From Bedellia somnulentella (lineage: Eukaryota; Arthropoda; Insecta; Lepidoptera; Bedelliidae), in contig OY755179.1 in assembly GCA_963576735.1 (NCBI GenBank), forward strand, positions 3,410,001 through 3,474,000: a stretch of DNA of 64,000 bases. Direction: 5' to 3'. A program made the translations under genes and the position numbers. The stretch's first letter is position 1, and every line of letters begins with the position of its first letter. Under the pieces are notes generated by a model. That model made no database searches. It saw nothing but the letters and a program-made list of their open reading frames with translations, and was not told where the DNA came from. This document shows, one piece after another, positions 46,537-57,852 of the stretch.

Positions 46537-47268
46537 TTAATGCCCTTTCTTGAATTCCCAATGCTTGTGGTCTTCGTGGCCACCTTTCTTGCCGTGATCA
46601 TGGTGATGATGATGATGTTCGTGATGGCCACCTTCATCGTGGTGTCCTTTGTGATCGTGATGATGCCCGCCCTTCTCATGATGACCCTTCTTCCCGTGCT
46701 CGTGTTCGTGATGACCGTGGTGCTTGTGCCCTTTTTTGTGGTGTCCTCCTTTCTTGTGGCCATGCTCCTCGTGGTGGCCGCCGTGGTGCTCGTGGTGTCC
46801 GCCGTCGTGGTGGTGATCATGGAAGTGTTTCTCTTTCTTGAACTCATCATGTTTATGTACACCGTGATGTCCTTTGGTCGAATGTCCTTTGTGATAATGA
46901 CCCTTTTCGTGGTGTCCGTGTCCTTTGTGTCCTTTTTCCCCATGGTGGTGTTCGTGATGGTGCCCGTCGTCGTGATGATGATGTTTCTTGTGTCCACCGT
47001 GTTCATCATGGTGACCTTTATGTCCTTCATGGTGGTGGTGTCCTTTTTTCCCGTGTTCATGATGATGATGGCCCTTATATCCTTTGTGTCCTTTTTCGCC
47101 ATGATCATGATGATGATGAGCGTGGTGTTCGTGGCCACCTCCTTTATCCCATTTCCCGCCGTGATGGCTAGCCGCCGGTTCCAAATCTGACTCCTGCTGC
47201 TGCACCTCCCGGCCGCTGACGTACACCACCGTCACCGCCAACACACACCACACTACTAGACGACTCAT
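46537..47268 (-). CDS. Secreted histidine-rich protein, copy 5
   Basis: 243 aa. The signal peptide MSRLVVWCVLAVTVVYVSG is followed by REVQQQESDLEPAAS. The body carries HHHH runs joined by KGH, GKKGH and GEKGHKGH units and has no cysteine. The central block is HKHDEFKKEKHFHDHHH, and the C-terminus is HKHWEFKKGH. It is very close to copy 3 in repeat order and motif spacing, which suggests that one arose from the other by duplication with inversion. It is single-exon. The biochemical role is unknown; a high density of imidazole side chains would allow zinc or copper binding or catechol cross-linking. Confidence 0.9.
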   Translation of the reverse strand: MSRLVVWCVLAVTVVYVSGREVQQQESDLEPAASHHGGKWDKGGGHEHHAHHHHDHGEKGHKGYKGHHHHEHGKKGHHHHEGHKGHHDEHGGHKKHHHHDDGHHHEHHHGEKGHKGHGHHEKGHYHKGHSTKGHHGVHKHDEFKKEKHFHDHHHDGGHHEHHGGHHEEHGHKKGGHHKKGHKHHGHHEHEHGKKGHHEKGGHHHDHKGHHDEGGHHEHHHHHHDHGKKGGHEDHKHWEFKKGH

Positions 47269-47337
47269 GGTGCCACTACCGAATATTCCAGAGAGACGGA
47301 AGTGGCCTGACTAATACCTACCACGCCAAATATCAGG

Positions 47338-47345
47338 TTTTTATA
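47338..47345 (-). promoter_or_regulatory. TATA box of histidine-rich gene 5
   Basis: TATAAAAA on the minus strand, 70 bases before the ATG; GTCAGGCC downstream may act as an initiator. Confidence 0.6.
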
Positions 47346-47498
47346 GTAATAGAAACTTTTCTCTGCATTGTATGAAAATTGTGTAAAGAACCAAGGTTGC
47401 AGTTGCAACTGTCGCTGCGTTGCGCAGTTGCTGCGCCGGGACTCGATGTCGACAACACCAGCTACCCAACACTCATTCAAAAAAACTCAAACCTTCAC

Positions 47499-47676
47499 AT
47501 CGTATATCCCCAAAGGGTTGGCAGAGGTACTAATACTTACCAATACACGTGACGTTTTTAGTATCACTCACGTGATACAATGCCAGGCCTATCATCACAC
47601 GACTAAATAAAACGAAGCAATGCGGGTTTCCTTACGATGGGTTACACCGCTAACATCCATAATAAGTTAACCACAC
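47499..47676 (-). repeat. SINE family A, diverged
   Basis: An old minus-orientation copy (GTATATCCCCAAAGGGTTGG to AACATCCATAATAAGTTAAC) with much of the middle lost. Confidence 0.75.
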
Positions 47677-48036
47677 GTAAGAGATTGTTTTCAACACTGA
47701 CCTATTACGGTTGCTTACATACAACTTTAAGTTTACGAGACGAAATAATTAACCTTAATTAATGAGAAAAACACACACCAAATGATGTAGCCTCTTTACG
47801 AGATAGGTTGAAGTACGTGTCCGTGCGAAATAATCGTTGTAAACGAGGAAACCCACGTGGCGGGATTTCACATGGTAATATGAACTTGTAGTCGTACAAA
47901 TCAGCCACACATCATAACAGCCAAGCTAACAGTGATATGTATGTATACTCTATGTAAAAAGTGAACTTTACATAAAATTTTATTCCTATGCTCTATTTCA
48001 TTATGCCGTGCATTGCCGGCTTTAAAAGTCAGTGTC

Positions 48037-48668
48037 ATGTAGTACCGCCTTAGAATGTCACTGCCTCTAGACAGGTGCCGTAAGAGGTGACTAAGGGTAT
48101 GGGGCTTTTTTAATTGGTTTTTCGGCGATGCGGTTGAAAACTCATCACCAGCGAAACGTTGTTTCTACCGTCTTGCCCCTATCAACTTCCAAATGTGACT
48201 GAAGAGATTCTTGCTCTAAAGCTCTGGCTACCCCTTTTTGAATTTCGTTTGTGGGTATATGTATGTATGTATGTCTTTTATTATGAATCGATGCCATACA
48301 TGCTAATATCAATGAACAAATATGGCTGATGATTGTCTGATAACCATAGTTAATTTTAGATTTTTTTTTTAATTTACAGAGCTAAATTAAAGTTCAACAA
48401 AAAAGTTATATTTTTTTTCCTTTTTAGTTTTAATTTCTTTGTGTAAGTAAATATAGTTATGTAGCTGTGTTGGCTTAGAATACCACAGGCATATTGGGCC
48501 TTTTTAAGGGATGTTTGGGCCATGTGGTTGGAGACCCATCACCAAGAACTTTTATCATACAATATTTTCTCTGCTCAACTTCCAAAAGTGGCTCAGGTGT
48601 TTCTTTTTCTAAAGCTCTGGCTACCCCTTTTAGAGGTTTATAGCTGTGAGTATATTTATGTATGTAGT
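48037..48668 (+). repeat. Two family B copies
   Basis: 48037-48274 (second subfamily, AGTACCGCCTTAGAATGTC) and 48463-48668 (part of the head deleted), each ending in an ATGT run. Confidence 0.85.
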
Positions 48669-48972
48669 ATGTATTATGCCAAAATACTCGTTTCTTGTAT
48701 AGGAGCCCCCTTACATGTTATTTACTAAGAATTTTGTTGGTTCGCGGCAATAGAAATACTTAACTGTGAACATTCACGATTCCTGGTAACAGAAGGAAAG
48801 AAACATAGCAAAGCTAATGAGGCACAGAATCCTGCTTTACCTTTTTGCCTATTTAAGCGTGTGCAGCAAAAGTAACAATTCCTAGTATCCACTAGTTATT
48901 ATTAACATAGAAACAATTAAAGTGAATGTCCAGATTCAGAATTAAAACCTTGATAACGTTCAAACTGAAACT

Positions 48973-49311
48973 CAAACATACACCGTATATACCCGAAGGG
49001 GGTGGCAGAGGTACTTACACTTTTGAACATCACGTGACATTGTCACCAGGTGTTCAGAATACCCACATTTTGCTTGGACAGTGTTCGCACGTGATAGGGG
49101 GCCTAACGCTGTTTTGTACAATTACACTGTCACATGACTAGGTATAACTCAGCCATATGGGTTCCCTCACGATGTTTTCCCTCACCGTTACAGCCATGAT
49201 AGATTAACCACACATATGTCTTTAGAAAAGACAAATTGGTGTAGATCCAACACGGGATTTGGATCCTCGTCGTCTGCCATTTTGCCCACCCACTGAGCTA
49301 CCACGGTTGCT
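48973..49311 (-). repeat. SINE family A, near full length
   Basis: Minus orientation, from CCGTATATACCCGAAGGGGG to CACTGAGCTACCACGGTTGC. CACGTGA is present at about 49030 and 49090. Confidence 0.9.
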
Positions 49312-49572
49312 TGATAAATTAGTGTAAGCACTACAGTGGGTTTAAGTCCTGAGTCGGGTCTAAGCCAATATCTTATAAAAATCTAAGTGAAATCACCTTT
49401 TCAGGGTAAGTTTTGTTTTTTTTTTCATAAGTCAAGAAGTATATTTTTCAAATATTAAGTTTAAACTATCATTTTATGAACGTAAAATTTTTAAATTTAC
49501 ACATTAATCCGTTGCTTCGGAAGGTGTTCGTAAAGAGAAGAAACAACAAAGAATCTTTTAAATGTTTTTTTT

Positions 49573-49875
49573 GTTCATGAAAACCTCATGTGGGGATTAT
49601 TATATATTATATTTATCCTTTATTTATGCTGTATAGTGCCGGCATAGAATAGCACTACCCCATTTCTTCCGGTGGGTGTACGTAAGAGGCGACTTACGGT
49701 ATTAGGGCTTTTAAGGGATTTTTGGGCGATGGGGTTGGAGACCCATCACCAAAAACATTTATTTCACCATCTTTTCCCCACGCAACTTCCAAAAGTGGCT
49801 GAGGAATTTCTAATTCCCTAGCTCTGGCTACCCCTTCATGGGATTTATAGCCGTGAGTATATGTATATGTATGTT
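49573..49875 (+). repeat. Family C end joined to family B
   Basis: GTTCATGAAAACCTCATGTG at 49573 is a family C end. The full family B copy follows at 49628-49875. Confidence 0.8.
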
Positions 49876-50174
49876 ATTTTAGTAACAAATAATCTCTTTA
49901 CATGTTTTTTTCCTTTTTTTTAATATATGGTCTGTACCTCAGACCAACTACTACTACTTGTATTGTGTATGCTCAAAATCTGTACAATTTTTGGGCTTAA
50001 CATATTTTTCCTTTATAAAAGATTTTTCTATGCGACCAAACCAAACGCTAGTTTGCCATAATTAAACTAAATTGTCCATCACAAAAACCAATCACATAAA
50101 GTAAGAAGAAAAATCCTCACCAGACAATTATTCCTGGGAATAACGATATAAGATGTATAGCTTTACGGACACTA

Positions 50175-50935
50175 TCAAATGGGCGTTGGGTCCTTGTCGT
50201 TTAAAAAATCTTGAACACTGTAGTAAGATTTCTTTAAAAGCATAGCTTTAATTGCCTTTTTAAAAGATGCCACAGGCAATTCCAATATGTCAGAAGGAAG
50301 TTTGTTGAACATTTGGAGGGATAGTCCCATAAAGGAGTTACTTACTTTATTAAGTCTCCACTTCGGCACGTTAAGTGTGTCCTTATTTCGAGTGTTAACA
50401 GTATGCCTATCACTAACTTTACTAAATTGGCCTATATGCTTTATGGCATACATTAAATTCTCAAATATGTATTGACAAGGAACAGTTAAATAGCCAATAT
50501 CTTTAAATTTTTCGTGCAACGAATACCTCGACCTCGTTTAGACTCTCTTTGCGTCGAATGTGCGTTTACGGGAAGCCTACATAATCCGGAAGAAAGCGGA
50601 TTGTAGACAAAATGAATAGTACTATAATTAATAAACTCAACCAAATCTGTTTTAATAGTGTTGATACTAGTTGTATAATGCACATTATGATACAAATGTG
50701 CAAAGTTAGTCATTAAAGCCTCGGTGGATTCTACGCCTGTAGGCGAAGTAATAATACTGAACTCAGTACGGATGTGGTGCCCGCGCATCTCTTGCTGCTC
50801 GCTGCCACGGTGAAAATAATAGTTTGAAAACAGTACAAAACCACAGAAGAGAAGCGGTAGCTGACCTGGAATCGCTACTCGCTTACTAGACAGTCCTAGG
50901 CTGGTAGAATTAGAAACCACTAGATCCACGTACAA
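50175..50935 (-). pseudogene. LINE RT C-terminal remnant plus unknown upstream frame
   Basis: 50519-50175 encodes a C-terminus with KDIGYLTVPCQYIFENLMYA, the NTRNKDTL block and YYSVQDFLND, the usual ending of CR1/Daphne-type reverse transcriptases. Upstream, 50935-50486 is a second open frame (TEFSIITSPTGVESTEAL) that I do not recognise. It may be part of another element fused to the LINE tail. The GTGGCAGCGAGCAGC near 50800 resembles a tRNA primer-site context but is not diagnostic. Confidence 0.6.
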
Positions 50936-51289
50936 TGGCTTGCCATGCCATGCTCAGTGCGGAAACCCGTGACGATTACGCCCGTTAAATAATAATAATA
51001 ACCCACAGATAGAGATGGGCCAGTGCTATGATAATCCGACATAGCACATCATGGATAATTTGTACATAAGCATTTGGCAAATATAATATTTGATGTAAAA
51101 CTTTTTCAGGTAACCTCACTAGATCCATAATACTCACACAATAGTCTATTTGACTGTAATAAAAATATACATTTCTTTTATTTCATTAGTCTTAATATTT
51201 CTTTTTTGGAGCAATATGTAATAATGCGAGATAAAAATATTTCATTTTTTCACTAAAATCCTTCTTCTAAAATAAGTATTTTTGATGCA

Positions 51290-51560
51290 ACTGTCACGTG
51301 ACTAAAAACGACCGTGATTGGCTATTTCTATAATGACGTAGATCGCGCATAAACAGACTGTGTATCGCTTCGCTCATTGGTGTTTAATGCGGAATTGACG
51401 TCATTTGTGCTACAGCCGCCATATTACTTAAAGTCGCGTTTTCGCGGCACATTTGAGTATTGCATTTTCTTTTTCGATTTTTTAATAAAATAGCTAAAAT
51501 GAAGACAGAAAAACACTTTTTACGGTTCCTTATAAACAAATCAACACCGTAAGATATTTT
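51290..51560 (+). promoter_or_regulatory. Candidate orphan promoter with possible first exon
   Basis: Closely packed motifs in a CpG-rich patch: GTCACGTGAC (E-box), two ATTGG (reverse CCAAT), TGACGTCA (CRE palindrome) and GCCGCCAT (YY1-like). An ATG at 51499 opens 17 codons (MKTEKHFLRFLINKSTP), and a good splice donor (CCGTAAGATA) lies within them. No downstream exon was found, so a non-coding transcript or a lost gene is possible. Confidence 0.35.
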
Positions 51561-51802
51561 TCAAAACTTAGTCAATTAGCCTATTGGTTCATTTGGGGTA
51601 GGTAAATTATCGAAAGCAACTTTGTGCGATCCTAGCAGACTTCTCGCTTTTCATGTATATTCCGTCAAAATTTTACATCAAATGTAATATAGGTAGTGCC
51701 GTCTTAGACTAGCTATTACAGTTATTCCTATCTGCCAGCCCTACAACTGTGCCCTGAAGGTGTCTGTCACTCTTGATTTGGATGTCGTTTATACTACATT
51801 TT

Positions 51803-51996
51803 TACATACATACATACATACATATACTCACGCCATTAATTCCCATTGGGGTAGGCAGAGACTATCGATCGCCACTTCGTACGATCCTGACAAACCTCTT
51901 TAGCTTCGTTTACATCCTTCAATCTTTTCATACATGCTCTTTTATTCTTCATACTTCGGACGCCAGCTTTTTTGAGCACACTCAATTTGGTCCAAG
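51803..51996 (-). repeat. RTE-like LINE 3' fragment
   Basis: The reverse complement of the LINE 3' end (CACGCCATTAATTCCC, ACGATCCTGACAAACCTC, ACTTCGGACGCCAGCTTTTT), preceded by a (CATA)n tail. Confidence 0.88.
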
Positions 51997-54099
51997 TTAC
52001 AACAACAACAACTACATTTTTGTATTATTGATTTTAAACATTTGTAATATATTTTTTAGGTTTGAAGATCTAAGTATAGTTAAGTATGTAATAATTATGC
52101 AGAAAGCTAATTGTTCAATATAAAATACTGTTGAAAAGAAAATCTAATGCGGTGAGTCAACATCGGGCCCGATTAAGAAACGCCACTTTTTATGCTGACT
52201 ATACTTTATCTTTTATAACACGGGTTCGGGAAATCAATTAAATTATGGATAAAAGGGATAAGGACGAGGTGAAAAATAATTCAATAAATAAGTAGAAAAA
52301 AAACAACAAATATTTTTACTTATTTATTCATACAATTCAACAACAAGATTGATTATATCACTAGTAGGTATATTAATTAAATTCTTTTATATTATTAAAA
52401 CACGCGGCATTCCGAGTCACCGAAGACCATTTGGATGTAAGCTATTGTCATTGAAATAATTATGGAAATATCAGCCAAGCTCCGAGTGACCCGGGAACAC
52501 ACAATAAACCTAAAAGTTTTGATTAATTCGTTTAAAAGAATAGATCACAACATCAACTTTGAGTTGAAGAAATCATTTTTTTTTTTAAACTAAAGGAACA
52601 AACTCGCATTCGTTAAACACACGTGTTTCACACAGTAATTTTACAGCGGCGCGTTTTTTCATCTTTTTAATATATGCAAATGGTTCTTATGCACATACAG
52701 AAAAACGCGCCACTATGAAATTTCACACAATTCAATGATATTAGGACTACTAAATTATTAAATCATCAAATTTGCCGCGGAGTTAGTAAACGAACGGTTA
52801 TAGGTACAAATAGACTCTATGTTTCTTTACAAACCGACATTGCATAATGTTAATATTCCTCCAATTTATCTCTTAACTTGAAAAATCAATCTCACTTTCC
52901 CGTTGCCGAAAGTGGCCTTGAAGGAAGTAATAGAGATTTCATTATTTCATATCACAAAGTAAAATGGGGTCTGAAGTACACAAACTTAATGACAGTTTTA
53001 AGAAAAATAAAAGTAACCTAATGCAAAAAGTGACAGTACATTAATATCCCCCAACTTCCAAAATCACATATAAGATCGTATTATAATTTCTTAAAACTAT
53101 CTATAAACTACTTAAACACTATTGAGAATTCATATTATGTCCTTTTTTTCTCACTACATTAAAGGTTTTTGATTCGAAAAGAGAAAAAAACCGTTAATTT
53201 TCTATATTATATATTTTAGGCTTGATTTCTCTATAAAAATATATACATTTCTCAGTTGTCTGGAGGCCAAAATATTGTTACTCTTCTCGTAAATACTTTT
53301 ATAATAAGGTATATGTATTTCAGAGTGGTCTTTTCTCTCAGCTAAGTGTGTGTAGCTAATCAATGTCAGTCTTTACTCGAATTCATTTGGCAACGTAACC
53401 ACTATGAAATATCTATACCGCAAAATAAGTTCTATATATGACTCTTTATCTCTCTTTGCTTCGATAAACAATTTGAATTTACTCAATTTAACTCTAAAAC
53501 ATCACAGATTTAATATGCCTCCAAAATAACGACGACGCTTAAGCCTCTTAACCAATTGCTTACCTCAAATGGAATTTAAGTAATACTTTCTCTAGGCAAT
53601 ATTGATTTGTTCCCAAAATGCAGTCTGTCAACTGTAACATGTTTCTGCACATTAGAACAATCTCATATCTGTATACTAATCTACTGCGAAGAAGCGAAAT
53701 AGCATACACAGTGATTTTGAAGACTATGAATCGAATTCCAACAAATAGTTTGGAATCAAACCGACACATCGTGTACGGCTCAAATTATTAAGTCACAAAA
53801 CTACATGTTCAAAACACGAATAAAAAAATCGTTCAAAAAAATTTAGAAAATATATAAACTATAAAATAGCACATGTTAATAGGTTCATACCGTACTTACT
53901 CTCGGAAAAAAAGTGTATTTAAAAGAGCATGTAGGTCGTACTATTAATGAATAAAAATAATAAAACTATAAAACAAAGTACCGTTCCAAACCAGTTGCAA
54001 CCAGGTGCACCACCATTGCAATATGAATCTTTTCGCACACAGATATAGGGTTGATAACTGGCTATCAGTATATATGATATCGTCAGTAAGACATTTGAC
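51997..54099. other. Intergenic or 3' UTR side of the HECT gene
   Basis: AT-rich with no other gene. The end next to 54100 probably includes the HECT gene 3' UTR, but no clear AATAAA was found on the minus strand. 52615-52725 is an imperfect hairpin (GGCGCGTTTTTTC facing GAAAAACGCGCC, with flanking TTTCACAC-type arms), probably a tiny inverted-repeat element. Confidence 0.5.
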
Positions 54100-54237
54100 T
54101 TAGTTGAGATGGAAGCCCCGCTCGTTGGTGGCTGCGAGCAATCGTTCTCGGAGCACTTCTTTGCAAGAGTACTCTGGTAACTTCAGGTAGTGTACACAAG
54201 TGTTCACTGATGGATACGAACCATCGCCGGCGTCGAC
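54100..54237 (-). CDS. Hectd1: HECT E3 ligase (HECTD1 type), last exon 10 with catalytic Cys
   Basis: This exon ends the gene with [20 protein letters not shown] and a C-terminus FHLN-stop, which matches the HECTD1 group (Drosophila Ufd4 group) rather than TRIP12. NTCVHYL contains the active cysteine that takes ubiquitin from the E2 before passing it to a lysine on the substrate. The acceptor is CCTAG/GTCGAC and the TAA lies at 54102-54100. The ten exons seen here join in frame (phases checked at each junction) to about 489 residues covering the whole HECT domain. The ankyrin, SUN-like and other N-terminal parts known for HECTD1 lie beyond the right edge of the window. Confidence 0.93.
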   Translation of the reverse strand, partial: VDAGDGSYPSVNTCVHYLKLPEYSCKEVLRERLLAATNERGFHLN

Positions 54238-54723
54238 CTAGGGGGAAATAATTTATTATTAACAATAAAGAAAATTGGCTTCATCTGTGTAGGTGTAGTC
54301 ATAAGAATTTGTCATCTCTTCTGTAAATAGTTTTGCTAGAAAACAGTATATATGTCGCAGGAAAATCGTCAAACTCGTTAACTTATAAGTTTCCTAGGAA
54401 ACTTGTAAGTTGACGGTAATCCGTCAAACAGCATGTGAATTTACACCTTACCTGATAGTTTTAAGGAAACTTGTAAAATTACGGACTCACCTCAGGAAAC
54501 TTGTCAATAAAGCGCTGACGGCGCGAAGAGAGGGGTGTTAGTCAATGCTCATTGGCCGGCGGCGGTCACGTGACGTGACGCATTCGCGCGTTCTATCAAC
54601 TCGACAATCAACACTAATATTTTCTTTACTTTACTTATGCTAATCTATTAATTTGCTATTATTTGCTGCCACTGACATGAAGTTAAAACGTTTTAAGAGT
54701 ATTTATTAAATATAATTTTTGCT

Positions 54724-54974
54724 GCTGTGTAGTGTCGGCTTAGAGTAGCACTACCCCATTTCTTCCGGTGGGTGTACGTAAAAGGCGACTAACGGTATTG
54801 GGGCTTTTGAGGGATTTTTGGGCGATGCGGTTGGAGACCCATCACCAACAACCTTAATCTCATCCTCTTTTCCCCACTCAAGTTTCTAAAAGTGGCTGAG
54901 GAATTTCTAATTCCTTAGCTCTGGCTACCTCTTCCAGGGATTTATAGCCGTGAGTATATGTATGTTTGTATGTA
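54724..54974 (+). repeat. Family B, full length, nested
   Basis: A full copy (GCTGTGTAGTGTCGGCTTAG to the ATGT tail) inside the inverted-repeat transposon. Confidence 0.9.
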
Positions 54975-55076
54975 ATTTGTTTAAGTATATATCATGATAC
55001 TTTTTAGTTGTATAGTATGAATACCACCTAGATAATTTTAATGCCGTTTTAATTTAAAGAGCGTTTTAATACCGAT

Positions 55077-55316
55077 ACATACATACCTACACTCACGGCA
55101 ATAACTCCCTAGAAGGGGTAGCCTTAGCGTCGGAGTTTAGCTACTTCTTGAAGTTAAATGGAAAAAGTGTGTTATATAAACATTCATGGTGATAGGCCTC
55201 CAACCACATCGCAAAAACAACACTAAAAAAGCCCCAAAGTCCTCAGTCACCTCCAATGACATCGGTTCGTATAGGTTACCGCCAGAAATAACTAAGTGCT
55301 ATTCTTAACCGATAAT
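55077..55316 (-). repeat. Family B, minus, nested
   Basis: A diverged copy beginning with a CATAC tail (CTCACGGCAATAACTCCC) and ending near GTGCTATTCTTAACCG. Confidence 0.75.
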
Positions 55317-56600
55317 TGTTAGATTTTAAACTCTTAATAATTAACTGCACTCATAATATTTTGTCCCGCGGTTGTCGCCAGAGGAAACCAAAGGTTTTTT
55401 AAGTGATTGTTGGTTGAAGTGGCTGCATACCCACCGCCACGTTCTAATTCTTTAGCTCAAGATACATCTTATTGTGATTCGATACTGTGATGTGAGTGAG
55501 TGAAAAGCAAGTCAGAAGGTTGGTTGATTAGCAAATGGAAACTATTGTAAAAATCCGTTATTTGTAGTTTTCGTTTATTATAACTTAAGATTACGGGCTA
55601 GGAAACCCTTCTTTGAAACGCTCTTAGGCCAGTTCCTCATTTATGTTTGAAAATATTAAAACATTGTCATTACTTTGAATTCATGCTTTTTACTCTACTC
55701 ACTTCTTAACCAATCAGCATAAGTAACTGGTTCTGTTAACAATGTCACTAGCAGCCACTAGGAAGCTTACTAATTTCCTAAATTATAAATTCAAAACTCG
55801 GAAACTAGTCAAAAATGATTCCCAATTACAAGTTTCCTGAGTTGAGAACGTTATTTTACAAGTTTCCTAAAACTATTAGGTAAGATGTAAATTCGCTTGC
55901 CGTTTGACGGTTTTACGTCAACTTACAAGTTTCCTAGGAAACTTATAAGTTACCGAGTTTGACGATTTTCCTGCGACATATATAACAACTCTGTTCATTG
56001 TATTTCCTACTCTGTGAATAGCTATAACTACAAATGTCTTGCTCCCTATTTTGTGACTACATGTTGAGTTGAAAAAAAACCTGCTCAAAACAAGGTGACA
56101 AAATGTCACGTTATGGATTTAAGTGTGACTACTCACTCAGCAGCTATGTAATGTAGTAAAAAACATCAAATCCGTTTGGTTGTATCCGCTTTATAATACA
56201 TGTACAGTTTATTTTACTTTGTAGCTATCTCTACTCCACGCATCAAACGTCAGTTCACACAAACAATGATTGCCTTACTCGCGCACTAGCGGCGTCTCTC
56301 TTGTATCCTAAATCGCGGTATCAAAGCATATAACTTCTTACGTTTAAATACAACTGATAAGCTGATACACAGCAGGGTGTGCTGTCCAGTATGTGTGTGT
56401 GATGATTTTTTTAAAGTTTTTTTTTTGTGTTTTAAGTTTTAGTGTAATTGCTTATATGTTATTGTTTCTTTTTCTATTTAGTTTGCTCTTTCTGTAAAGT
56501 TAATAAAATGTCTTTATTATTTTTTTATTTCTTCGGATACAATTAGTGTTTAAAGTCAGTTTGGCCAATAACAAGTATTCGCAAATAAATTCGCTTTCGC

Positions 56601-56675
56601 CTAACGACGGTGAGCCTAGGATGCAAGTTGGCGAGCCCGCCGGACGGGAGGCTGCTGCAAGAACAACTTGCACTC
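56601..56675 (-). pseudogene. Truncated copy of HECT exon 9
   Basis: About 75 bases nearly identical to the 3' part of exon 9 (encoding [14 protein letters not shown]), with a 17-base deletion exactly between two CTGCAG repeats of the parent, which shifts the frame. The normal donor is replaced (AGGCGAAAGCG), so it cannot be spliced like exon 9. Confidence 0.85.
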
Positions 56676-56777
56676 TTGACTTGATAGGGGTCAAGATCGT
56701 AGAAATAAAGTATCGTTGGTGATGGGTCTCCAACCGCATCGCCCAAAACCCTATACCCTTAGTCTCTTACGACACCC
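56676..56777 (-). repeat. Family B remnant at the P-like element
   Basis: Minus-strand middle part of family B (GTGATGGGTCTCCAACCGC, CGTAAGAGACTAAGG on the other strand) ending in CGACACCC, the target site of the next element. Confidence 0.75.
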
Positions 56778-57127
56778 CAAGGATACTCTACACTAGGGAT
56801 CGGCCCTGTGGTACTATATCTTTATAACGTTATGCAAATAATAATCATATCGCAACAGAAATATTCCATATGCCGTTTTCTCTTTCTAACCTTCCGAGCT
56901 TAACCTTTTGAAAAAGAGAGCAATACATGTTTCCTTCTTGTTGTTTATGGCAAAATTTCGTCAAGACGTTTCGATTATGATAGCGCGTACCTAGATCGGC
57001 CAACTTAATTGCCATTTGATCTGTCAAGTTGCTTTGTAAACAAAAGTGTTGATTGCGTTTATTGTGTTTTGGACATTGATTTATCAAGTTTTAGACCAAA
57101 AAATTGCACAGGCAATATAAGTGCACA

Positions 57128-57677
57128 ATGCCTTGTTGCTCTATTAAATATTGTGGCGCCCGTAATAGGGAAAATCAGCCTCAATTAACTTTGCACAAGT
57201 AAGTAATTATTTTCTTTCTTTTCACTTCGGTCAAGTGTATTTTTTGGTGTATTTCATGCTTCCTCGATGTGATCAGAGGAAACTTCATGATCATTGTAAT
57301 ATTTTCGCCATAAAAGGCTTAGTTTTCATGATTTCTTCCAAAATTATTTCCTCACATTGTTTACCTAGTGATGTGAAACACTGATCATTTAGTATTATCG
57401 ACGTTTAAGTACTATCAGATTCGGTTTAAGTTGGTTGGTAGGTTAACCTATCAAAAATCTAAATGCCTCCCAAAATGTAGGTAACATTATTTTTATACTT
57501 TACACTTGTCTTCACATTTGTTACTTTGAGGATTGATTACTAACATTAAATAATTTCAGGTTTCCTACAAGTGAAGCACGGAGAAAAAAGTGGCTTGATG
57601 GTATTGGCTTTGAAAACATCAACCATCGGCATAAAAATTGGCATTGCATTTTAAAAAAATGGTATGGTTTATCATAA
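57128..57677 (+). pseudogene. THAP domain gene remnant (two exons)
   Basis: Exon 1 57128-57198 (MPCCSIKYCGARNRE, ending LTLH) has donor AA/GTAAGT. Exon 2 57560-57677 (acceptor TTTCAG) continues in frame with KFPTSEARRKKWLDGIGF. Together they give 62 aa. The spacing Cys-x4-Cys, the HKFP motif and the invariant Trp match THAP zinc fingers. The final Cys-x2-His is not in the reading frame; an overlapping frame reads LHF there, so one frameshift is likely. The AVPTF end motif and any transposase body are missing. It is the remains of the transposase N-terminus of the surrounding element. Confidence 0.75.
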
Positions 57678-57852
57678 AAAAAACACGAATGAAAAGGTTT
57701 CATTCAGAACGTGTTATAACAAATTGACGTGATTTAAAAATGAATAAATGTGACATTTTTAATTTAAATACGTTGTTTTTTTAGTATTTAAATGTACGAT
57801 CTTGCAATATAAGTCAAGCACTCATCAATATTTTGTTGTACGTGTACGACAA

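Larger units (their letters stand above)
54352..55979. mobile_element. Inverted-repeat DNA transposon, about 1.63 kb, no transposase
   Basis: Ends ATGTCGCAGGAAAATCGTC on the left and the complement on the right. Long subterminal inverted repeats (about 150 bp) contain AACTTATAAGTTTCCTAGG, itself partly palindromic. AT-rich flanks (TATAT/ATATA) hide the exact target duplication. It contains two family B copies (54724-54974 plus and 55077-55316 minus) that inserted later. Superfamily not recognised. Confidence 0.8.
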
